From assembly GCA_902798675.1 (NCBI GenBank), contig CADBXQ010000062.1, positions 1 through 5,164 of the forward strand: a stretch of 5,164 nucleotides of DNA. The letters run 5' to 3'. A program made the translations under genes and the position numbers. Source of the DNA: Oscillospiraceae bacterium. Its GTDB lineage: Bacteria; Bacillota; Clostridia; Oscillospirales; Ruminococcaceae. Of this stretch, positions 1 to 5,164 are shown in pieces. Under the pieces are notes generated by a model. It worked only from the letters and a program-made list of their open reading frames with translations. It made no database searches and was not told the DNA's origin. Numbering within the stretch: the first letter of the stretch is position 1; each line of letters starts with the position of its first letter.

Positions 1-385
1 TAGACAAATTAACCAAATCCAAAACATACGGCACCCTTGTTTTTATATATTTGTTTGAATAGTTCGTCACGCGCAAAACAAATGCAACATTATCAAAAAC
101 AGACATGCTGGGAATCAGCCTAAAATCCTGAAAAACCATCCCTATCGTCCGCCGAAACCTTGGGATTTCTTTTTTGTTCATCTTTCCCAGGTTATATCCA
201 TTTATCACCACATCGCCACGAGTTGCGACATTTTCACGAGTTATCAGTTTCAGAAGCGAACTTTTTCCAGCTCCAGATTGGCCAACAATGAAAACAAACT
301 CCCCGTCTGCAACTTTCAAATTAACATCACGCAAAGCGCAAGTCCCGTTTTCATAGTTAAAACAAACATCTTTCATTTCTATCAT
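1..385 (-). CDS. ftsE: FtsE, cell-division ABC transporter ATPase (partial, C-terminus beyond left edge)
   Basis: I translated this from the reverse strand. The ATG at 385-383 opens MIEMKDVCFN and the frame runs out of the window after 128 codons, against about 225-230 residues in the family, so only the N-terminal half is seen. Walker A is GQSGAGKSS (residues 35-43, Lys41); the usual FtsE form is GPSGAGKST, so the Q and final S are small deviations. The Q-loop is VFQDFRLIP (84-92, Gln86). The run GEFVFIVG, the REIPRFRR-like stretch 'KKEIPRFRRTIG' (71-82) and the 'VFDNVAFVLRV' segment are characteristic of FtsE rather than other ABC ATPases such as LolD-type. The family binds ATP at the cytoplasmic face and, with the membrane protein FtsX, activates peptidoglycan hydrolases; ftsX would be expected just past the left edge. 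A GTGAG ribosome site lies about 10 nt upstream of the ATG. The gap to the upstream regulator is 55 bp on the same strand with no obvious terminator, so co-transcription is likely. Confidence 0.9.
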   Translation of the reverse strand, partial: MIEMKDVCFNYENGTCALRDVNLKVADGEFVFIVGQSGAGKSSLLKLITRENVATRGDVVINGYNLGKMNKKEIPRFRRTIGMVFQDFRLIPSMSVFDNVAFVLRVTNYSNKYIKTRVPYVLDLVNLS

Positions 386-440
386 TTAAAAAATACTCAC
401 TTTCTAAAATTAGTCTATAAAATCAACTTTTTCAAAAGAT

Positions 441-1526
441 CTAACTGTCCCTCAGCCTCGAAGCTAAATATTTCCGAACCATCAAAGCTATTCTAAAAAC
501 TATGGCGTCATCAAATTCCCTCAGATCCAGCCCGGTTATTCGCTTTATCTTTTCCAGCCTATAGACAAGCGTGTTCCTGTGGACAAACAGCCTCCTGGAC
601 GTCTCTGAAACATTTAGATTATTTTCAAAAAATTTGTTTATTGTAAAAAATGTTTCTTCATCTAAGGATTCAATCGGCTCCTTTCTAAAAACTTCATCCA
701 AAAAATCTTCGCAAAGCTTAACTGGCAACTGATATATTAACCTATACACCCCCAAATGACCATAGCTGACAACTGGTGAATTCATGTCGAAAGCCTTTGA
801 AATATCCAAAGAGACCTTGGCTTCCCTAAACGAACCAGCAAGGTCTTTTATGTTTTCAACAAAACTTCCAATTCCAACAACCGTCTTCGCCTCAAGCTCC
901 GAAAACAAGCTGTCTATGATTGATGTTGCTAATTTTTTTAAATCATCCGACAAAATATCATGGCTCACTTCTTTTATTAAAATGATATCTGTTTGGTTTA
1001 TATTAAAAACAAAGTCCTTTTGCCGATCTGGAAACAACTTCCGAACAACCTCAAAAACAGGAATTTCCTCGCCAACAACAATTCGTATCAAAAAAGCAAC
1101 CCTTTTAACATCAGTTTTAAAGCTCAGCTCCTTAGCTTTTATATATATCTCTCCAGGCAAAATATTGTCCAATATAATGTTTTTAACAAAATTGTCTCTG
1201 TCATATTTTTCGTCATAATATTGCTTTATGTTTGATAAAGCAACAGCCAGTATTTTAATGCAACGTATTGCAGTTTCATCAACGCCTTCAACAAAAACCG
1301 CATACTCTAAACTACTATGAATTCCAAACATTTTATATACATATCCATCAAACATAAAAACATCTTGAGACCCCATCAAATCGGCAGACAAAATATTTCG
1401 ATATGCCCCTATTTTAGACAAATCGCTGCAAGCTATGACAGTGTCTTTGCTGTCAACAACGCCAAAGACTCTTTCAACAGCGTCTTTCATTTGATTTATC
1501 ACAGTTTGAAACAGCCTGCTGGACAT
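441..1526 (-). CDS. PucR/CdaR-type transcriptional regulator
   Basis: The protein has 361 residues, near the usual size for CdaR-like regulators. Residues 17-45 (VERVFGVVDSKDTVIACSDL and on to KIGAYRN) resemble the start of a diacid-recognition sensor ('..MD..G.IIAS.D..RIG..'). Residues about 140-265 look like the degenerate GGDEF-like domain of this family, with VVGIGSF (216-222) and SFREAKVSLDISKA (232-245) as landmarks. The C-terminus is a clear PucR-type helix-turn-helix: FFENNLNVSETSRRLFVHRN (299-318), then TLVYRLEKIKRITGLDLREF (319-338). No transmembrane segment is seen, so it is a cytoplasmic DNA-binding protein. Family members sense small molecules such as sugar diacids or purine intermediates; the ligand here cannot be inferred. 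The ATG at 1526 is supported by AGAGGAG at 1541-1535. The gene reads into ftsE and lies behind a strong promoter with inverted repeats, which suggests autoregulation and control of ftsE (inference). The fold is confident, the biological target is not. Confidence 0.85.
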   Translation of the reverse strand: MSSRLFQTVINQMKDAVERVFGVVDSKDTVIACSDLSKIGAYRNILSADLMGSQDVFMFDGYVYKMFGIHSSLEYAVFVEGVDETAIRCIKILAVALSNIKQYYDEKYDRDNFVKNIILDNILPGEIYIKAKELSFKTDVKRVAFLIRIVVGEEIPVFEVVRKLFPDRQKDFVFNINQTDIILIKEVSHDILSDDLKKLATSIIDSLFSELEAKTVVGIGSFVENIKDLAGSFREAKVSLDISKAFDMNSPVVSYGHLGVYRLIYQLPVKLCEDFLDEVFRKEPIESLDEETFFTINKFFENNLNVSETSRRLFVHRNTLVYRLEKIKRITGLDLREFDDAIVFRIALMVRKYLASRLRDS

Positions 1527-1534
1527 CCCAAAAT

Positions 1535-1541
1535 CTCCTCT
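1535..1541 (-). promoter_or_regulatory. Ribosome binding site of the PucR-type regulator
   Basis: On the minus strand this reads AGAGGAG, 8 nt before the ATG at 1526. It fixes that start: an earlier ATG at 1545 lies upstream of the site and in another frame that closes quickly. Confidence 0.8.
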
Positions 1542-1615
1542 TCATGATTCTTGCAAAAATAAAAACACACAAACCTAAAATCCTAAAAAATTACAAAACC
1601 AAAACAAAAACAACA

Positions 1616-1644
1616 ATCACTATTACGTAGTGATATAATAGTAA
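1616..1644. promoter_or_regulatory. Nested inverted repeats over the -10 and start point (probable operator)
   Basis: Two overlapping inverted repeats share one arm. The inner one is a perfect 7-bp repeat: ATCACTA at 1616-1622 and TAGTGAT at 1628-1634, spacer TTACG. The outer one, read on the minus strand, pairs TTACTATTA (1644-1636) with TAATAGTGA (1625-1617): 8 of 9 positions match, and arm centres are 19 bp apart, close to two helical turns. The outer left arm covers the -10 itself and the inner repeat covers the predicted start point, so a protein bound here would block RNA polymerase. The binding protein is unknown; the PucR-type product of the adjacent gene is the simplest candidate, with a MarR- or GntR-type repressor encoded elsewhere as an alternative. 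Confidence 0.6.
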
Positions 1645-1666
1645 CATTTTTGTAGATAATTGTCAA
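1638..1666 (-). promoter_or_regulatory. Sigma-A type promoter with extended -10, driving the regulator-ftsE unit
   Basis: On the minus strand the -35 is a perfect TTGACA (1666-1661). A spacer of exactly 17 bp follows, then TACTAT (1643-1638) as -10, preceded by TG at 1646-1645 to give the extended form TGTTACTAT. The predicted start point is near 1631, leaving a leader of about 105 nt before the ATG at 1526. It is the strongest promoter-like sequence in the window and would be read by the RpoD encoded at 2402-3559. Confidence 0.85.
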
Positions 1667-1840
1667 CAACTAATGCAAATAATTTTTTAAAAATTTTAAA
1701 GTTTTTCATATGTTTTTAAAACGACTAGATTAAAATTATTCATGTGAGCAGCATATTTATGTCTATATTAAAAATTTAAACAGACAATCATTTAAATTAT
1801 ATGGAAAATAATATAAAAAATTAGACTGCAAAAAAACAGC

Positions 1841-1880
1841 GTTTGTAATAAATTGATTTTAAAAGCAATTTATTTTAAAC
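1841..1880. repeat. 40-bp imperfect palindrome, AT-rich
   Basis: The arms 1841-1860 and 1861-1880 are mirror complements at 17 of 20 positions. The core is a perfect 9-bp pair, AATAAATTG (1847-1855) and CAATTTATT (1866-1874). GTTT (1841-1844) pairs with AAAC (1877-1880) outside it, and TTTTAAAA sits at the centre. It lies about 70-110 bp upstream of the plus-strand gene start. It could be an operator, a weak hairpin in a leader, or a chance product of the AT-rich context; there is no GC-rich stem as in a normal intrinsic terminator. Confidence 0.55.
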
Positions 1881-1931
1881 AATTTTTATATTGCAATGAA
1901 TTATTCAAGTCTACTCGTCATAAACATATAT

Positions 1932-1938
1932 AAAGGGG
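1932..1938 (+). promoter_or_regulatory. Ribosome binding site deciding a TTG start
   Basis: AAAGGGG lies 10 nt before the TTG at 1949. The only nearby in-frame ATG (1982) has a purely A/T-rich sequence ahead of it and no such site, so the TTG start is preferred. Confidence 0.65.
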
Positions 1939-1948
1939 TTGGTTTTGA

Positions 1949-2371
1949 TTGTTTGCGATTAATTTTAAAATTAATAAATTTATGGCGTGTTCAATAACTA
2001 TTGCAGTTTTTCTCGCAATAGTTTTTATATCGACAATTATATTTAAACAAAAAAGCAACCTGGATCCAGAACAATATCTGCGCAATTTGGGGTATGAGAT
2101 CGAATTTTTGTGTGAAGAAAAAATAACAATACCAAAAAAATTCAACAATGTTTTAATTAGTTACAATAAATTACAAAAAGAACAAGGTTTTGATCTGTCA
2201 AAATTTTGCGGAAAAACATGCGCCAAAAAGAGATTTCTAGTCACATCCTCCAAAAATAAATCTGAAAAATATGTTGCGGACATGATAGTGTATGAAGACA
2301 AACTAATTGGCGGCGATATACACAAACAAGAATATAATCAATCTCCAATGAAAATAAACAGTATAAAATAA
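1949..2371 (+). CDS. Membrane-anchored DUF4830-like protein
   Basis: The product has 140 residues. A single hydrophobic helix spans about residues 12-32 (ACSITIAVFLAIVFISTIIF), followed by a charged external domain, so it is probably a type II anchored protein facing outside. Residues about 39-125 match the pattern I know for DUF4830: an LGYE segment (47-50), ITIPKKFNNV (59-68), the hallmark YNKLQKEQGFDLSKF (72-86), a central strand region and LIGGD (119-123). The function of that family is not known. Two cysteines at 87 and 91 (CGKTC) sit where relatives usually have other residues and could form a disulfide. The start is TTG; beginning at the ATG at 1982 would give 129 residues but keep only one residue before the helix. 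It is the only rightward gene here and ends 30 bp from the end of rpoD. The coding call is firm; family assignment is from remembered motif pattern. Confidence 0.8.
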   Translation: MFAINFKINKFMACSITIAVFLAIVFISTIIFKQKSNLDPEQYLRNLGYEIEFLCEEKITIPKKFNNVLISYNKLQKEQGFDLSKFCGKTCAKKRFLVTSSKNKSEKYVADMIVYEDKLIGGDIHKQEYNQSPMKINSIK

Positions 2372-2401
2372 AAAATGTCGTTTTGGGAATAAATATATGA
2401 A

Positions 2402-3559
2402 TTAATCTAAAAAATCTTTCAACTTTTTTGACCTGCTGGGATGGCGAAGTTTCCTCAAAGCCTTGGCCTCTATTTGCCGTATGCGCTCTCTGGTCACGTC
2501 AAACTCTTTCCCAACTTCCTCCAAAGTCCTGGAGCGCCCGTCTTCCAAGCCAAATCTCATCCTCAAAACCCTTTCTTCCCTGCCAGTTAAAGTTCCCAAA
2601 ACGTCTTTGAGCTGCTCTTTAAGCAAAGCGTGCGAAGCAGCATCAGACGGAGCTGGAGCATCATCATCCGGTATAAAATCCGACAAATGGCTGTCTTCCT
2701 CCTCGCCAACAGGAGTCTCCAAAGAAACAGGTTCCTGCGAAATCCGAATAATTTCCTTAATTTTTTGCTCCGGCAAATCCAAAATTTCAGCTATCTCCTC
2801 AGGTTTGGGCTCCCTTCCATTTTTATGTAGAAGTTGACTGGAAATTTTTTTAACTTTGTTAATTATTTCAACCATATGCACCGGAATTCGTATTGTTCTG
2901 GCCTGATCCGCAACAGCTCTTGTTATCGCCTGACGAATCCACCATGTGGCATATGTTGAGAATTTAAAACCTTTAGTATAATCAAATTTTTCGACAGCTT
3001 TAATAAGCCCCAAATTCCCTTCCTGAATCAGGTCCAAAAACTGCATTCCGCGCCCTAAATATCTTTTTGCTATGGAAACAACCAATCTCAAATTAGCCTC
3101 CGAAAGGCGTTTTCTCGCTTCAATATCACCCTCAGTCATTTGTCGCGCAAGGCTTATCTCCTCTTCAGCCGACAAAAGCGAAACTTTTCCGATCTCTTTG
3201 AGATATATTTTAACAGGATCATCAACGCTGATTGGCTCGTTATACATAACGCTTTCAACGTCCGAATTAACCTCAATGTCTAAGCTCAAGTCAATGTCAA
3301 AATCGTCTTCCAGCTCATCAATCAACTCAATGTTATATTGCTCAAATTTTTCATAGAGCTGTGTGACTTGGTCAGAGTCGAAATCAAGCTCCTCAATAGC
3401 AACTGCAACCTCTTGTATGCTGAGTTTTCCTTCTTTTTTGCCCCGATCAATCAAATCTTTAATAACCACTTTCGGGTCGATCTCAAGCGGCTCTCTAATT
3501 TCAAAATTCAAATCATCGATTTCGTTTACCAAATCTCCAGATTTTAAATTTTCTTCCAT
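2402..3559 (-). CDS. rpoD: RNA polymerase primary sigma factor (RpoD/SigA)
   Basis: The protein has 385 residues from the ATG at 3559, a normal size for a short Gram-positive SigA. Region 1.1-like sequence spans about 28-85 and is followed by a very acidic linker (82-100). Region 1.2 has DPVKIYLKEIG (114-124). Region 2 holds NLRLVVSIAKRYLGRGM (156-172), DLIQEGNLGLIKAVEKFD (176-193) and TYATWWIRQAITRAVADQAR (202-221), which contacts the -10 and melts DNA. Region 3 spans about 229-305 (HMVEIINKVKKI onward). Region 4 has LTGREERVLRMRFGLEDG (324-341) and the helix-turn-helix TLEEVGKEFDVTRERIRQIE (345-364), which reads the -35. All essential motifs are intact. A TTG at 3580 in the same frame would add seven residues, but the ribosome site TAGGGGG lies between it and the ATG, so the ATG is chosen. 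The gene follows dnaG by 28 nt, the conserved primase-sigma order, so its promoter is probably upstream of dnaG, beyond the right edge. Confidence 0.97.
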   Translation of the reverse strand: MEENLKSGDLVNEIDDLNFEIREPLEIDPKVVIKDLIDRGKKEGKLSIQEVAVAIEELDFDSDQVTQLYEKFEQYNIELIDELEDDFDIDLSLDIEVNSDVESVMYNEPISVDDPVKIYLKEIGKVSLLSAEEEISLARQMTEGDIEARKRLSEANLRLVVSIAKRYLGRGMQFLDLIQEGNLGLIKAVEKFDYTKGFKFSTYATWWIRQAITRAVADQARTIRIPVHMVEIINKVKKISSQLLHKNGREPKPEEIAEILDLPEQKIKEIIRISQEPVSLETPVGEEEDSHLSDFIPDDDAPAPSDAASHALLKEQLKDVLGTLTGREERVLRMRFGLEDGRSRTLEEVGKEFDVTRERIRQIEAKALRKLRHPSRSKKLKDFLD

Positions 3560-3565
3560 TTCTTG

Positions 3566-3572
3566 CCCCCTA
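3566..3572 (-). promoter_or_regulatory. Ribosome binding site of rpoD
   Basis: On the minus strand this reads TAGGGGG, 6 nt before the ATG at 3559. Its position downstream of the in-frame TTG at 3580 rules for the ATG as the rpoD start. Confidence 0.8.
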
Positions 3573-3587
3573 AAAGCCAATTTTGAT

Positions 3588-5164
3588 CTAACGCTTTACA
3601 CTAGCATATTTCTTTCTCCTCAATTCAATTTGCTTTGGCGTCATGGCCGATATATTTTCAGCTTCCTTTTCATATTTTTCTCTAATCAGACGCATATAAT
3701 CATCAATTTCTTGCGTTGTGTTCGCAAAATCTTTTCCTTCGTTAACTATTTTCGAAAAAACTCCCATTTCATCAGCGGTTAATATTTCATGAAACAACAA
3801 AAAATCTAAAGCAAAGTTTGATTTTATTCTATCACATATAATATTATATATTTTTTTATTTAATTCTGAACTAAACCAGCTGGCATCAATTTTACTTGAT
3901 ATATACTCGAGATAATCGGGATTATTATACAAAAATCTGATTATTCCCCGCTCCGCCTTTTCATATTTTGAACACACATTTTTATGCATACGTTTAGTAT
4001 ATATATTGCGCGAAATTTCCTTGTCAAGCCGTTTTTTGCTGCTCTTTCGCTTTTTTTGCAGTAAATAGTTGACATGATTGTTAATAATTTCACGCGCAAC
4101 CTTCAAAGACTGGCAAAGCTGGCCAACATAAACTTCCCTTTCTAGCGGATCCAAAATATCTGACACAACATAGCAATATTCGTTGATATAACGTTTTTTT
4201 TGTTCCGGATCATTTAAATTATATTTTGAAGCAATATTTTCAATTTTAACTTCAATGGCGCTTCTAGACTGATCTATCGCCAATTTAAGCCTTGAGGCTC
4301 CATATTTTTTAACATATTCATCAGGATCTTTAGCCCCCTTAAGCCTCAATCCTCTCGGGCTGATTCCAACTTCTAAAAACATTTTGTATGCACGATCCAT
4401 TGCCAAAGCTCCGGCTTCGTCTGAGTCAAAAAGCATGACAACATCATCAACATGGCGCGAAATAAGCCGAACCTGCGCCTCGGTCAACGCCGTCCCCAAA
4501 GCAGCGACACAGCCTCTAAAACCGTTTTGATGCATAGATATGACGTCCATATACCCCTCACACAAAATAAACCTCTCCAAACCAGCATTTTTTGCAAAAT
4601 TTAAGCCATACAGGCCCAAACTTTTCTTAAACGCCAAAGTGTCCGAAGTATTTAAATATTTCGGCTTGCTCTCGTCCAAAACCCTTCCGCCAAATCCAAC
4701 AACATCGCCTTTTGCGTCTATTATTGGAAACATGACTCGATTCCTGAATTTGTCGTAATATGTCCCTTTACTGGATTTTATGATCAGGTCAGCATCACAC
4801 ATCTCTTCGAAAAAAAAACCATTAGCATTCAAATAATTTTTCAATGAATCCCACGAATCGTCGGCATATCCCAGTCCAAATTTTATGATGGTTTTCAAAA
4901 AAAGCCCTCTATTTTGAAAATATTCAAGCCCAACCCGACCCGCTTTAGACTTTAAATTATTGTAAAAAAATCTTGCTGCAAGCCTGTTCATGGCTAAAAT
5001 GCGCTGTCTTTTTTTGCTAATTTCATCATCCAAATCGTCATCTGGAATGGATAACCCAACTCTATGCGCTAAAAATTTGATGTTGATAGGGCAATATGTG
5101 ATTATATTTCCGGCATGAGTGATATATATATTACTGAACAATATATAGATTTTTTTATTCCAAA
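3588..5164 (-). CDS. dnaG: DNA primase DnaG (partial, N-terminus beyond right edge)
   Basis: The reading frame is open from the right edge (first full codon TGG at 5162) to TAG at 3590-3588, giving 524 visible residues; the family has about 590-600. DnaG makes RNA primers at the replication fork. Counting from the edge, the basic motif is KFRNRVMFP (138-146), followed by GFGGR (156-160) and PKYLNTS (167-173). The catalytic TOPRIM domain has EGYMD (202-206), ALGTALT (221-227), DSD (246-248, metal-binding aspartates) and KDPDE (278-282). A basic linker (about 369-397) leads to the C-terminal helicase-interaction domain (about 397-524). FLAHRVGLSIP (30-40) is the usual end of the zinc-domain region, but what precedes it is abnormal: KKIYILFS (3-10) and HAGN (16-19) echo the KQIYHCFGCHAGGN pattern yet lack the two cysteines, and the spacing is short. 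The TTG at 5141 is in frame but lies inside the domain and is not a credible start. It heads the operon with rpoD. Confidence 0.93.
   Translation of the reverse strand, partial: WNKKIYILFSNIYITHAGNIITYCPINIKFLAHRVGLSIPDDDLDDEISKKRQRILAMNRLAARFFYNNLKSKAGRVGLEYFQNRGLFLKTIIKFGLGYADDSWDSLKNYLNANGFFFEEMCDADLIIKSSKGTYYDKFRNRVMFPIIDAKGDVVGFGGRVLDESKPKYLNTSDTLAFKKSLGLYGLNFAKNAGLERFILCEGYMDVISMHQNGFRGCVAALGTALTEAQVRLISRHVDDVVMLFDSDEAGALAMDRAYKMFLEVGISPRGLRLKGAKDPDEYVKKYGASRLKLAIDQSRSAIEVKIENIASKYNLNDPEQKKRYINEYCYVVSDILDPLEREVYVGQLCQSLKVAREIINNHVNYLLQKKRKSSKKRLDKEISRNIYTKRMHKNVCSKYEKAERGIIRFLYNNPDYLEYISSKIDASWFSSELNKKIYNIICDRIKSNFALDFLLFHEILTADEMGVFSKIVNEGKDFANTTQEIDDYMRLIREKYEKEAENISAMTPKQIELRRKKYASVKR

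Larger units (their letters stand above)
1527..1948. other. AT-rich divergent intergenic region (about 420 bp)
   Basis: This region separates the leftward regulator-ftsE unit from the rightward DUF4830 gene. No coding frame with a ribosome site was found in it. From the regulator side it holds the ribosome site (1535-1541), a 73-nt stretch with no G on the plus strand (1554-1626), nested inverted repeats (1616-1644), a strong leftward promoter (1638-1666), a plain A/T-rich spacer (about 1670-1820), a 40-bp imperfect palindrome (1841-1880) and the ribosome site of the plus-strand gene (1932-1938). I found no convincing rightward promoter. The best candidate is a weak pair, TAGACT at 1822-1827 and TGTAAT at 1844-1849 with a 16-bp spacer, whose -10 lies inside the palindrome; base composition alone makes such matches common here. 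Confidence 0.7.

Noticed and set aside
1523..1545. ATG at 1545 as a leader peptide or earlier start for the regulator
   Set aside because: It is in a different frame from the regulator, lies upstream of the ribosome site and closes after a few tens of bases within the regulator gene.
1752..1785. GTCT...AGAC inverted repeat around A/T-rich sequence
   Set aside because: Only four outer pairs match cleanly, and the inner pairing is broken; such matches are expected by chance in this composition.
1918..2148. Minus-strand open frame overlapping the DUF4830 gene
   Set aside because: The plus-strand frame has a ribosome site, a membrane anchor and a recognisable domain; the minus-strand product has no recognisable feature.
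2463..2837. Plus-strand open frame opposite rpoD
   Set aside because: It lies wholly inside the highly conserved rpoD gene on the other strand, has no ribosome site, and gives a low-complexity Ser/Leu-rich product typical of an antisense shadow.
3560..3580. TTG at 3580 as rpoD start, adding seven residues
   Set aside because: The strong ribosome site TAGGGGG (3572-3566) lies after this TTG and is correctly spaced for the ATG at 3559; the added residues are encoded by the ribosome site itself.
5139..5141. TTG at 5141 as the true start of dnaG
   Set aside because: The frame stays open to the right edge, the preceding residues (NKKIY) still echo the zinc-domain pattern, and no ribosome site lies just upstream; the gene most likely starts beyond the window.
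1..5164. Mobile element, CRISPR array, toxin-antitoxin or defence system
   Set aside because: No transposase, integrase, regularly spaced repeats or terminal repeats with target duplications were seen; the genes are core housekeeping genes with uniform composition.

Overview
The window looks like chromosomal core DNA of an AT-rich, low-GC Gram-positive bacterium, most likely an uncultured-type member of the Clostridia. The grounds are the A/T-rich codon use, strong Shine-Dalgarno sites, a dnaG-rpoD pair, a short sigma-A type housekeeping sigma factor ending in the clostridial-style 'HPSRSKKLKDFLD' tail, a PucR/CdaR-type regulator next to ftsE, and a DUF4830-type membrane-anchored protein. No rRNA, tRNA, CRISPR array or insertion sequence is visible.

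Layout, left to right. (1) Positions 1-385, minus strand: the first 128 codons of ftsE, the ATPase of the FtsEX cell-division complex, cut by the left edge. (2) Positions 441-1526, minus strand: a full-length PucR/CdaR-type regulator, 55 bp upstream of ftsE and probably co-transcribed with it. (3) Positions 1527-1948: a very AT-rich intergenic region. It carries a near-ideal sigma-A promoter for the regulator-ftsE unit, nested inverted repeats over its -10 and start point (a likely operator), a 73-nt C-free GU-rich mRNA leader, and a separate 40-bp imperfect palindrome in front of the small plus-strand gene. (4) Positions 1949-2371, plus strand: a 140-residue protein with one membrane anchor and a DUF4830-like extracytoplasmic domain. 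(5) Positions 2402-3559, minus strand: rpoD (sigA). (6) Positions 3588 to the right edge, minus strand: dnaG, whose N-terminus is cut.

How the genes work together. dnaG and rpoD form the conserved replication-primase/housekeeping-sigma operon, read leftward with a 28-nt gap. The regulator and ftsE form a second leftward unit, in which a PucR-like transcription factor appears to be tied to cell-envelope division machinery. The DUF4830 gene is the only rightward gene; it runs into the end of rpoD with a 30-bp gap and no visible terminator.

There is no clear new defence or mobile system here. The points most worth checking are the promoter/operator architecture of the regulator-ftsE unit, its unusual C-free leader, and the abnormal zinc-finger end of DnaG at the right edge, which is either a real degenerate zinc domain or damaged/low-quality terminal sequence.
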